Assembly: GCA_900315425.1 (NCBI GenBank)
Contig: OMZA01000016.1
Span: 1 to 35,818, forward strand
DNA from: an uncultured Eubacteriales bacterium
Lineage (GTDB): Bacteria; Bacillota; Clostridia; Lachnospirales; Lachnospiraceae
Direction: 5' to 3'
Length of the DNA: 35,818 nucleotides
Below are positions 8,628 through 16,085 of this stretch, piece by piece. Within the stretch, counting starts at the first letter, position 1. Each line of letters begins with the position of its first letter. A program made the position numbers and the translations under genes. The notes below the pieces were generated by a model. The model saw only the letters and a program-made list of their open reading frames with translations, was not told the origin of the DNA and did no database searches.

Positions 8628-9245
8628 ATGGATTTTAAGATGATTCCTACCAAAGGAAATCTCATGATTGCCAAGAATTCTCTAGCCCTGGCAAAGCAAG
8701 GCTATGAGCTTATGGATAAAAAACGTAATATTCTTATTAGAGAACTTATGGACTTAATAAGTCAGGCGGAATCTATACAGAAAGAAATTGATTCTACATT
8801 TACAAAGGCCTATAAAATGCTTCAAATTGCCAACATTGAAATGGGTATCAGTACTGTAAGTGCTTTTGCCGGTGCTGTTCCCATTGAAAATTCTCTTAAA
8901 ATAAAATCCAGAAGTATCATGGGCACAGAGATTCCCCTGGTAGAATATGATAAATCAGGAAAAGATGTTCCTGTTTATGGTTTTGTAAATACCAGAGCGT
9001 CTCTTGATTTAGCCAGAATGGAATTTGAAAAGGTTAAAGACCTGACTATACGCCTTTCAATGATTGAAAACGCAGCCTACAGGCTTGCCTATAACATTAA
9101 AAAAACACAGAAGCGTGCAAATTCTTTGCAAAATATAACCATTCCGGGTTATGATAGTCTTACAAGAAATATTTCAAATGCTTTGGAAGAAAAGGAAAGA
9201 GAAGAATTTACAAGATTAAAAGTTATAAAGGAAAGAATAAGTTAA
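8628..9245 (+). CDS. ntpD: V-type ATPase subunit D (central shaft)
   Basis: Subunit D, 205 residues, forms with F the rotating shaft that couples the A3B3 head to the C/K rotor. It starts with the family-typical PTKGNLMIAKNSLALAKQGYELMDKKRNIL (described only in part here) and has long N- and C-terminal helices that would form the coiled coil. GAGGTGA precedes the ATG. It is the last ATPase gene; the following carboxypeptidase gene begins one base after its stop. Confidence 0.95.
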   Translation: MDFKMIPTKGNLMIAKNSLALAKQGYELMDKKRNILIRELMDLISQAESIQKEIDSTFTKAYKMLQIANIEMGISTVSAFAGAVPIENSLKIKSRSIMGTEIPLVEYDKSGKDVPVYGFVNTRASLDLARMEFEKVKDLTIRLSMIENAAYRLAYNIKKTQKRANSLQNITIPGYDSLTRNISNALEEKEREEFTRLKVIKERIS

Positions 9246-9246
9246 A

Positions 9247-10914
9247 ATGTGCGGTTACAACACACTATTAAGTAAATATAAACGAATCTTTAGATTCACT
9301 TTGTGCATTTTATTGAGTGTAGTTTTATGTTCATCGATTCTATGCACCCAGGTCTTAGCTGAGGATTCTCCTAAGACTATTGACACTACCAACTGGCCAG
9401 CTTACCCAGACATTTATGCAGAGTGCGGAGTGCTGTTAAATGCTGAGACTGGCGAAATCATTTACGATAAAAATTGTCATAAGCAAATGTACCCAGCCAG
9501 CATCACTAAAATTCTTACTACCCTTTGTTGTTTGGAGCTTTCCAATCCAGAGGATATGGTTACTTACTATCACTATGATATATATACCTTAGAAGTTGGA
9601 GATGCACACATCGGAAGACAGGAAGGGGAACAACTTTCTATGTTGGATTCTCTTTATGCTGTTATGTTGGCTTCTGCTAACGAATGTGCTTATGCCGTAG
9701 CTGAATACATTGGAAGAGGCACTGAAGAATATTCTAATAAAATACAGGAACTAAAGAATTCCGGAATAGAAATCACCGGGGAATTAGAATCCACAACTGC
9801 CATAGCAGTTTTTGCTGATATTATGAATGAAAGAGCAAAACAGGCCGGTGCCACTGATTCACATTTTATTAATCCCAACGGATTATTTAACGAAGATCAC
9901 TACACAACCTGCTATGACATGGCTATGATTACAAAGGATGCCATTGCTAATGACCAATTTTTGGAAATCGAATCTAATCTTACCTGGCAAATTCCTGCAA
10001 CAGCTATGCAGCCAGAGACTCAATACATCGCCAATCGTCACAAGATGCTCTACCCTGATAACAGCAATTATTATGAAGGAGTGTTTGGTGGTAAAACAGG
10101 ATATGTATTTCAGTCAGGTAACACTTTAGTTACCTTTGCAAAACAAGGAGATGTTACCTTAATTGCGGTGGTAATGAACTCCAATGCATCCAATGTCTAC
10201 AATGATACAAAACTACTATTTGATTATGGTTTTAAAAATTTTAGTTTATCTAAAATTGATACTTCATTTATGGATATGTCAAAGGATTCCCAAACTCCTT
10301 CCATTACCGGAAGCAACTTTGGATTGTTTTCTATAGATACCAACAAATCTGTAATTTTACCAAATAATGTTTCATTTTCAGACTGTAGCTATAAAGTAAA
10401 TATCTTAGATGAATCCCCTGATGATGATATTGTTGGAAAAGTTACTTTTTTCTATGGAAATAATCAAGTTGGATCAACGGATTTACTACTTACAAATACC
10501 AAAGATTCCAACTATACTTTCCAGAAAACATCTATTTCAAAATCATCGCCAGGATTTATTTCTGAAGATTTTATTCACATTAATTTGACATTTTGGATAA
10601 TAATCTCTATAATATTAATAATTATCATATTTATTTTGTTATTTATCTTTTTAAACTTTTCAAAAAAGAGAGGATTATTATCTGAATCTTCTGATTTATC
10701 TGATAAAACAGATGTATCAGACGTGAAAGAGGAAATAATTAAAAAAGATATAAAGTCTAATGAGAATATAGATGAGAGTTTTAATGACAAATCATTAGAC
10801 AAAGACGTGAAAAATATGATAAACGACATTCTTAATTATAGCAACAATGAAGACACGTATCCTTCAGAATCCCAAGAGATTCAAGAATCCATTAACGATA
10901 ATAATAATAATTAG
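9247..10914 (+). CDS. D-alanyl-D-alanine carboxypeptidase (low-molecular-weight penicillin-binding protein)
   Basis: A serine-type D,D-carboxypeptidase (peptidase S11, DacA/DacF-like), 555 residues, trimming pentapeptides of peptidoglycan outside the membrane. The signal peptide (about 1-38) has Lys/Arg near the start, a hydrophobic core and a possible cut after VLA. Active-site motifs are S85-I-T-K88, S143-A-N145 and K283-T-G285. An extra loop (about 158-186) lies after the second motif. A C-terminal membrane helix (near residues 440-465) is followed by an acidic, Asp/Asn/Ser-rich cytoplasmic tail of about 90 residues, unusual in length. No clear Shine-Dalgarno sequence precedes the ATG, so translation is probably coupled to subunit D. 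Confidence 0.92.
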   Translation: MCGYNTLLSKYKRIFRFTLCILLSVVLCSSILCTQVLAEDSPKTIDTTNWPAYPDIYAECGVLLNAETGEIIYDKNCHKQMYPASITKILTTLCCLELSNPEDMVTYYHYDIYTLEVGDAHIGRQEGEQLSMLDSLYAVMLASANECAYAVAEYIGRGTEEYSNKIQELKNSGIEITGELESTTAIAVFADIMNERAKQAGATDSHFINPNGLFNEDHYTTCYDMAMITKDAIANDQFLEIESNLTWQIPATAMQPETQYIANRHKMLYPDNSNYYEGVFGGKTGYVFQSGNTLVTFAKQGDVTLIAVVMNSNASNVYNDTKLLFDYGFKNFSLSKIDTSFMDMSKDSQTPSITGSNFGLFSIDTNKSVILPNNVSFSDCSYKVNILDESPDDDIVGKVTFFYGNNQVGSTDLLLTNTKDSNYTFQKTSISKSSPGFISEDFIHINLTFWIIISIILIIIIFILLFIFLNFSKKRGLLSESSDLSDKTDVSDVKEEIIKKDIKSNENIDESFNDKSLDKDVKNMINDILNYSNNEDTYPSESQEIQESINDNNNN

Positions 10915-10928
10915 AAAGGGGATATTTT

Positions 10929-11696
10929 ATGGGATGGGTTGCACCTATTAAAGACAAAAATACTTTAAATGCATTTAAAAAAGCTCTTATGGATAATGAT
11001 GTCAAATATTATATAATGTTTGAAATCGGAATTGGAACAGGTATGATGCTCCAAGATATTCTTAAGTTAAAAAAGAAGGATGTATATAACAAAGATACAA
11101 TCGAGTCAGTAATTGGTTCTAGAAAAATTGTTACTACTTACAATGTTCCTGAAGACTTTAAGGTTATTCTTAATAATTATCTTAAGGACATTGACGACGA
11201 TGATTATATTGTAAGCGGTAGAAACAATACTCCATTATCAAGAGAACAAGCTTATAGAGTTTTCAAACAAGTTGGCTCTACTGTTGGTCTTTCTCCTATT
11301 GGAGCACAGACTATGCGTAAGACTTTCGCATGGAACTACTATGAATCTACAGGAGATATTACTTATCTCCAAACATTACTTAATCATGCTTCACCTTCTA
11401 TCACATATAGATATATTGGTGAAAAGCCTAACATTCAGTTGATTCTTAGAAAAGCTTCTACTGAAGAAAATCAGCGTTCTAGATATCTTTTATATTTAGA
11501 TGATTCCGGTGTAAAGAGAATTGATGCAGCTATTGATCAGCTTGTAGATATAAAGAAACACTTTGAAGATCCAAGAACTAATGATTCATACTATGGTTGT
11601 GTTGATTCCTTCTTAGCAGAATTAGAAACATTACTTGCTACTTTCGAGCAGGAAAAAGAAATAATAGAACAAGAACAAAAGCGATTAGGATTTTAA
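10929..11696 (+). CDS. Tyrosine-recombinase-like protein lacking the first catalytic arginine
   Basis: 255 residues resembling only the catalytic half of a tyrosine recombinase (phage integrase/Xer family). Arg130 in MRKTF, His153 in LNHAS and Tyr162, nine residues after that His as in Xer proteins, are present. The arginine expected after TG is Met40 (IGTGMMLQDIL) and the histidine expected three residues before Arg130 is Gln127. There is no N-terminal core-binding domain. Instead the last ~90 residues are charged and partly coiled-coil (FEQEKEIIEQEQ). It is probably inactive as a recombinase and may be a DNA-binding or structural protein. It follows the carboxypeptidase gene by 14 bases with an AAAGGGG ribosome-binding site, and ends at a strong terminator. 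Confidence 0.75.
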   Translation: MGWVAPIKDKNTLNAFKKALMDNDVKYYIMFEIGIGTGMMLQDILKLKKKDVYNKDTIESVIGSRKIVTTYNVPEDFKVILNNYLKDIDDDDYIVSGRNNTPLSREQAYRVFKQVGSTVGLSPIGAQTMRKTFAWNYYESTGDITYLQTLLNHASPSITYRYIGEKPNIQLILRKASTEENQRSRYLLYLDDSGVKRIDAAIDQLVDIKKHFEDPRTNDSYYGCVDSFLAELETLLATFEQEKEIIEQEQKRLGF

Positions 11697-11700
11697 CAAA

Positions 11701-11730
11701 TAAACCCTTGCCAACTGGCAAGGGTTTATT
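11701..11730. terminator. Bidirectional intrinsic terminator
   Basis: A perfect 12-bp stem (11701-11712 with 11717-11728) with loop AACT, flanked by A-rich and T-rich ends on both strands. It sits between two convergent genes, so it closes both the ATPase-operon tail (+) and the exonuclease gene (-). Confidence 0.92.
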
Positions 11731-12670
11731 AATTCTGTTTATTTTTTCTTTTATTTACAATATTCTTTTTTCTATCAATTATATAGTTAAGTCTTTCTTC
11801 ATCAATTACCTGTGTTCTTTTAATTCCATACATAAAGCCATATTTCTTTTTCTTAAAGATTATGTGACCCTCTATATAACCATGTTCATTACAGATTGCA
11901 ACACAACTATGTTTTGTACCATCAGAAAACCACTGTATCTTCTTTCTGCATTTTGATTTACATATTGGACATAGTATCATTCTATTTTTTGCTTCACTTA
12001 TTATTTCATCTCTATCCTTGAATAAGCACGAAAGAGCCTCTATATGTGTTCCAAGATCTACAGATTGATATTTACTTAAACTCTCAGGAATACAGTAATG
12101 ATCTAGGGATATATATTTATCCAAAGATTCTTCTTTTAAGTACTTCAAAATTTCTGAGGTATAAAGTGCATCTCCTAAAGCTCTATGGTAAACATTTCCC
12201 TGTTTCAATTTAAAATATTCCACCGCTTTTTCCAGTGCAATCTGAGCACCACTGTCCGGATAGTCGATTCCTAAAACCCTTTGAATATCTATATATTTAA
12301 ACGGATACTTCCAAGGTATTTCTATATTATGATACTCCATGTTTCTCTGCAACTCTGTAAGATCCTGACTTCCATAAGTACAAAAGATGTAATCATCTCC
12401 GCACCACTTTAAAAATTGCTTTATAACATATGGAAATTTCTTTTCGTATTTCAAATCCGACATATGAATCTTTGTCATATTTGTAACGATAGGTGCTATT
12501 TTCCTATACTTCACTGGTTGTATCAACTTCTGATATGTGCCCTTTTTTCTAAGATTAGAATCTAATTTTACCGCTCCGATTTCAATAATCTCAAATGGCA
12601 TTATTTCATCATTCTTATCGTTTGAAACAGATTGATTCCATTCCAAATCAATAATTATATAATTGCTCAT
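11729..12670 (-). CDS. DEDDh 3'-5' exonuclease with C-terminal zinc ribbon
   Basis: 313 residues. The N-terminal ~175 residues form a DnaQ/RNase T-like exonuclease of the DEDDh type. The acidic residues are Asp8 and Glu10 (IIDLEWN), Asp103 (YGSQDLTE), His162 and Asp167 (YHRALGDAL). The fold matches KapD/Snipper-like nucleases that act on RNA or DNA 3' ends. Behind it lies a Cys cluster (C234-x2-C237, C241, C256, C260) that looks like a zinc ribbon, and a Lys-rich tail, both suited to nucleic-acid binding. The substrate cannot be told. It is downstream of tRNA-Arg on the same strand, separated by two hairpins. Confidence 0.85.
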   Translation of the reverse strand: MSNYIIIDLEWNQSVSNDKNDEIMPFEIIEIGAVKLDSNLRKKGTYQKLIQPVKYRKIAPIVTNMTKIHMSDLKYEKKFPYVIKQFLKWCGDDYIFCTYGSQDLTELQRNMEYHNIEIPWKYPFKYIDIQRVLGIDYPDSGAQIALEKAVEYFKLKQGNVYHRALGDALYTSEILKYLKEESLDKYISLDHYCIPESLSKYQSVDLGTHIEALSCLFKDRDEIISEAKNRMILCPICKSKCRKKIQWFSDGTKHSCVAICNEHGYIEGHIIFKKKKYGFMYGIKRTQVIDEERLNYIIDRKKNIVNKRKNKQN

Positions 12671-12690
12671 ATTATCAAATCCCTACATTA

Positions 12691-12736
12691 CGCATATCTT
12701 ATATGCGAAAAATATGGGAATTGCGATGCAATCCCC
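12691..12736 (-). terminator. Terminator of tRNA-Arg plus second hairpin
   Basis: On the minus strand a 9-bp stem (12728-12736 with 12716-12724, one G-U pair, 3-base loop) is followed by ATATTTTT, a good terminator for the tRNA. A second perfect 7-bp hairpin (CGCATAT with ATATGCG, 12691-12697 and 12701-12707) follows at once, in the leader of the exonuclease gene. Confidence 0.7.
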
Positions 12737-12744
12737 AACTTAAA

Positions 12745-12818
12745 CGTTCCAGACTGGAATCGAACCAGCGACGTTCCGCTTAGGAGGCGGACCCTCTATC
12801 CTACTGAGGTACTGGAAC
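12745..12818 (-). tRNA. tRNA-Arg (anticodon CCU)
   Basis: A complete cloverleaf can be drawn on the minus strand: acceptor GTTCCAG with CTGGAAC, D stem CCTC/GAGG, anticodon stem TCCGC/GCGGA with loop CTCCTAA (anticodon CCT at 12784-12782), and T arm GCTGG-TTCGATT-CCAGT with one G-U pair. It reads AGG arginine codons. No CCA is encoded. Promoter and terminator are its own. Confidence 0.96.
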
Positions 12819-12829
12819 ACGCAAACTTG

Positions 12830-12859
12830 ATTTTAACACACTTGATATATGACCGTCAA
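12830..12859 (-). promoter_or_regulatory. Promoter of tRNA-Arg
   Basis: On the minus strand TTGACG (12859-12854) and TAAAAT (12835-12830) are 18 bases apart, 11 bases before the tRNA 5' end. Confidence 0.65.
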
Positions 12860-12871
12860 GGTAATAACCAA

Positions 12872-13621
12872 TTATATATTAACTACATGGGTATTTCCTT
12901 GTAGCCATATTTCTCCAGCAAATCTTCTTCCTACTTCTGGTACTCCCTGGAGATTTTTTTCATTTATTACAACATTTATTCTAATATCTTTACATTTAAT
13001 AGTAAAGTAATAGACGTTTTCTAAGGTTATTTTATTCTGGCATAATTCACATTCCTCGATAATACCGAGTACAGAATATCTGCCGCTTTGTATACCTTCG
13101 GGGAATATCGACGTCTCCACAATACTAAGAATATCATCAGATCTCTCAATTTCCTCATCTTCTTTTGGATTATAAGGAACAACAGGCATAAGAATCTCTC
13201 CCTGTTTTGCCATTCCAACCAAACCTACCATTTTCTTTCCAATATTCTTTCGTTCTTTAACATAATCCAAAGAATTTTCTACAAAAAATGTAAGTTCAGT
13301 ATTCATCTTTCCAAATGTGGCCCTTATAAAGAAAGAATCCATTTGTACTGCATTTTCTTCCTTTGCATTTATATAAGAATAATAGTTTTTTGATCTTACA
13401 AAAGGAATTATATAATCTACATAGAAATCTTCTTCATCTATACATTCACCATGAATCATAACTCCAAAATGTTCATGACATTCTATTTCAATCTCCACTA
13501 TTCTTGATGGTTGTTTATCTTGATTATTCATATAGTCAGCTATTGATTTATTAACTGCCTTTTCTAATATCCTTCTTGTTGAAATATCCAAAAAACCTAT
13601 TGTTCTAAAATATTTATTCAT
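12872..13621 (-). CDS. DUF3881 family protein
   Basis: 249 residues, no signal peptide or membrane segment, so probably cytoplasmic. The start (MNKYFRTIGFLDIS) and the end (VINEKNLQGVPEVGRRF, then GEIWLQG) match what I know of DUF3881, a family described mainly from Lachnospiraceae. The function is unknown. A shorter acidic linker than in relatives I recall lies near residue 155 (NPKEDEEIERSDD). AAGGA precedes the ATG. It is the last gene of the parAB-linked block, 22 bases after the DUF4446 gene. Confidence 0.75.
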   Translation of the reverse strand: MNKYFRTIGFLDISTRRILEKAVNKSIADYMNNQDKQPSRIVEIEIECHEHFGVMIHGECIDEEDFYVDYIIPFVRSKNYYSYINAKEENAVQMDSFFIRATFGKMNTELTFFVENSLDYVKERKNIGKKMVGLVGMAKQGEILMPVVPYNPKEDEEIERSDDILSIVETSIFPEGIQSGRYSVLGIIEECELCQNKITLENVYYFTIKCKDIRINVVINEKNLQGVPEVGRRFAGEIWLQGNTHVVNI

Positions 13622-13643
13622 GCCTGTTCCTTATCTTTGTATT

Positions 13644-14168
13644 TTATTCCATATAGTTGTCACTATTAATTGCTTTATCCAATGCTTCCTTTTCTTCATC
13701 GCCAAGTATAATTGCTGATTTTCCTCCAATTATCTCTTTGATATACATATAGCATCCTTCTCTGCTGTGCATAGCATTTAAAACAAATCCAGTATTTTCT
13801 TTATTTAAAAGTGCTATTGCAAAACTTAACTTTCCGCCCATTTCATTAAAGGCATCGTATTTAACAATTCCCATTTTTTGAAATGCCATCAAGAAATCTT
13901 CATTTATCTTCTTGATTTTCTTATTTGTCTCTTTATCATATATAAGAAGGTCATCTACCTGAGTAAATCTTTTATTTATTGCTTTCTCAAGGGATTTACC
14001 ATCTTTTCCAGTCATGAATTTTCTTATTTTTCCATTGAGTCTGTCAATTTTCTTGTTTGTTCTCGCACAATATACAATAAGAAGAACACAAACTAGTATT
14101 AAAAATATTATTATGTAAATTGGATCAATATAATTGATTCCTATCTTCTGTAAAATTCTACTTTCCAT
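13644..14168 (-). CDS. DUF4446 family membrane protein
   Basis: 174 residues with one N-terminal membrane helix (about residues 14-34, IYIIIFLILVCVLLIVY), then a charged helical stretch and a compact C-terminal domain (MGGKLSFAIALL..., NAMHSREGCYMYIKEI) typical of DUF4446. These proteins lie next to parB in many Firmicutes; the function is unknown. I start at ATG 14168 because GAGGTAAC precedes it; the ATG at 14189 lies upstream of that site and adds seven residues without a ribosome-binding site. Neighbours are parB upstream and DUF3881 downstream. Confidence 0.85.
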   Translation of the reverse strand: MESRILQKIGINYIDPIYIIIFLILVCVLLIVYCARTNKKIDRLNGKIRKFMTGKDGKSLEKAINKRFTQVDDLLIYDKETNKKIKKINEDFLMAFQKMGIVKYDAFNEMGGKLSFAIALLNKENTGFVLNAMHSREGCYMYIKEIIGGKSAIILGDEEKEALDKAINSDNYME

Positions 14169-14209
14169 TGTTACCTCTGTGTTTCTCATGGATTATATCC
14201 ATTTAATTA

Positions 14210-15091
14210 TTATTTCATTTTTTCGAAAAGGTCTATTAATCTTTCTAAATCTTCTGTTGAATAGTATTCAATTTCAATCTTACCTTTTCCACCTGGTTTA
14301 TTGTTGATTTTAACCTTTGTTCCAACAATATCCTTTATCTTTCCTTCAATATCTCTATATACGAAATCATTTTCAGGAACAGCCTTCTTTACTTTTTTCT
14401 TTGGTTCTAACAAAGCTTTTACAAGCTTCTCTGTTTCTCTAACACTTAATTTGTTTTTGATAATTTCCAAAGCTAAAGTATATTGCTTCTTCGCATCTTC
14501 CACAGGAATCAATGCTCTTGCATGACCACTACTTAATTCTCCACTTATAACAAGCTTCTGTACTTTAGAACTCAGTTTTAAAAGACGCATTGAATTTGTG
14601 ATGGAAGTTCTGCTTTTTGAAAGTCTTTCTGCCATCTCTTCCTGCTTAAGATTATACTCATCAATAAGTCGCTTGTATGCTTCTGCTTCCTCTATAGGAT
14701 TTAAGTCCTCTCTTTGAATATTTTCAATAAGAGCAATCTCAACTATTTCCTGTTCAGAGAAATTCTTAATAACTACCGGGATTTTCTTTAACTTTGCTAT
14801 CTTTGCAGCTCTCCATCTACGTTCACCAGCAATTATTTCATAGTAATCATCTATTTTCTGTACAACAATTGGTTGAATTACTCCATACTGCTTAATAGAA
14901 TCTGCTAATTCATTTAAAGCATCCTGGTCAAAATTCTTACGAGGCTGATTTTTATTTGGTTCAACCTGATTAATATCTAATTCAACAACTCCATTGTTAC
15001 TCTTAGAGGATGATTTTTTTACAGCTTCACCCTTTGGAATCAAAGAATCCAAGCCTTTTCCTAAACCTCTTTTAGTATTTTTAGCTGCCAT
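14210..15091 (-). CDS. parB: Chromosome partitioning protein ParB (Spo0J)
   Basis: 293 residues. It has a basic start (KRGLGKGLDSLIP), a ParB/Srx N-domain with the CTP-binding box GERRWRA (about 89-95), ENIQREDLNPIEEA, a helix-turn-helix (QEEMAERLSKSRTSITNSMRLL region) that reads parS, and a C-terminal dimerisation segment. It loads at parS as a CTP-dependent sliding clamp and guides origin segregation with ParA. TGGAGG precedes the ATG. It is 30 bases downstream of parA, with two matching parS sites nearby. Confidence 0.97.
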   Translation of the reverse strand: MAAKNTKRGLGKGLDSLIPKGEAVKKSSSKSNNGVVELDINQVEPNKNQPRKNFDQDALNELADSIKQYGVIQPIVVQKIDDYYEIIAGERRWRAAKIAKLKKIPVVIKNFSEQEIVEIALIENIQREDLNPIEEAEAYKRLIDEYNLKQEEMAERLSKSRTSITNSMRLLKLSSKVQKLVISGELSSGHARALIPVEDAKKQYTLALEIIKNKLSVRETEKLVKALLEPKKKVKKAVPENDFVYRDIEGKIKDIVGTKVKINNKPGGKGKIEIEYYSTEDLERLIDLFEKMK

Positions 15092-15121
15092 ATTTCCTCC
15101 ACTCTACATATTATATGGTTA

Positions 15122-15979
15122 TTATTTCTTTTTTCTTTTAAGTAAACCTTTTTTCTTTTGAGGTTTCTTTTTATCAAATTGGCTTAAATCAAAGGAATTA
15201 ACATCGAATTCCTTACCCATTTCATTATAAATAACTTCCTGTGCCAATAATCTATAACTTTCTGCGCCAATTGACTTAGAATCATATAGATTTATTGGGA
15301 GTCCGTAGCTAGGAGCCTCAGCAAGTCTTATATTTCTTGGGATAATTGTTTTATAAACTGTCTGTCTGAGATTAGCTTTAACATTTTCTACAACTTCCAA
15401 TGAAAGATTTGTTCTGGCATCATACATTGTAAACACTACACCCTCAATGTCTAATTCAGGATTTAATCTTTCCTGAACCAGATTAATTGTATGAATAAGC
15501 TGAGATAAACCTTCCAGTGCATAATATTCACATTGAATAGGAACTAAAACCGAATCTGCAGTTGTCATTGCATTAACAGTTAGAATATTTAAGGATGGTG
15601 GACAGTCAATTATTATAAAATCATATTCATCTCTAATAGAATCAATCTCATTCTTTAAAATATATTCTCTATCATCTACACCTATTAAATCTATTTCTGC
15701 ACCAGAGAGATTAACATTTGAAGGCAGAACCCATAGATTACTAACCTGAGATTCAACTATACAATCTTCTAAGGTACAATTACCAATAAATAATTCGTAT
15801 GATGTATTTTCCAATTGATTCTTGTCTACACCAACTCCACTTGTGGCATTACCCTGAGGGTCAATATCAACAAGTAATATTTTTTTACCTACTTCTGCAA
15901 GACATGATGTTAAGTTAATAGCCGTGGTGGTTTTACCAACACCACCTTTTTGGTTTGCAATAGCTATAATCTTACCCAT
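15122..15979 (-). CDS. parA: Chromosome partitioning ATPase ParA (Soj)
   Basis: 285 residues. The deviant Walker A KGGVGKTT is near residue 10, LLVDIDPQGNATSGVG follows, and IIDCPPSLNILT is Walker B-like. It is a DNA-binding ATPase that works with ParB-parS in origin segregation and, in Bacillus, modulates DnaA. The C-terminal tail of ~15 residues is unusually Lys-rich (KKKPQKKKGLLKRKKK), which may help bind DNA. A clear AAGGAG precedes the ATG. The gene lies just downstream of a 42-bp palindrome that holds parS. Confidence 0.97.
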   Translation of the reverse strand: MGKIIAIANQKGGVGKTTTAINLTSCLAEVGKKILLVDIDPQGNATSGVGVDKNQLENTSYELFIGNCTLEDCIVESQVSNLWVLPSNVNLSGAEIDLIGVDDREYILKNEIDSIRDEYDFIIIDCPPSLNILTVNAMTTADSVLVPIQCEYYALEGLSQLIHTINLVQERLNPELDIEGVVFTMYDARTNLSLEVVENVKANLRQTVYKTIIPRNIRLAEAPSYGLPINLYDSKSIGAESYRLLAQEVIYNEMGKEFDVNSFDLSQFDKKKPQKKKGLLKRKKK

Positions 15980-16035
15980 AATTATCTCCTTATAAATTTC
16001 TAAATAATTATAGCATGAACTTTACTGATATTCTA

Positions 16036-16077
16036 CTAATAAAAAAAATGTTTCACGTGAAACATTTTTTTTATTAG
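16036..16077. repeat. Perfect 42-bp palindrome centred on parS
   Basis: The dyad centre lies between 16056 and 16057, and every base from 16036 to 16077 pairs with its mirror. The core is a parS site; the arms add eight A (left), eight T (right) and CTAAT/ATTAG ends. In RNA it would make a long hairpin and could act as a terminator after the upstream HATPase gene as well as a ParB site. Confidence 0.9.
16049..16064. promoter_or_regulatory. parS: parS site 1
   Basis: TGTTTCACGTGAAACA is a perfect copy of the Bacillus-type parS consensus, bound by ParB. It is intergenic, 70 bases upstream of the parA start. Confidence 0.96.
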
Positions 16078-16085
16078 GTATTTAA

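Noticed and set aside
12632-12904. 90-residue frame across the tRNA-Arg
   Set aside because: It runs antisense through the tRNA, and has no ribosome-binding site or family resemblance.
13088-13393. 101-residue plus-strand frame opposite the DUF3881 gene
   Set aside because: Antisense shadow, Phe/Ile/His-rich, no ribosome-binding site.
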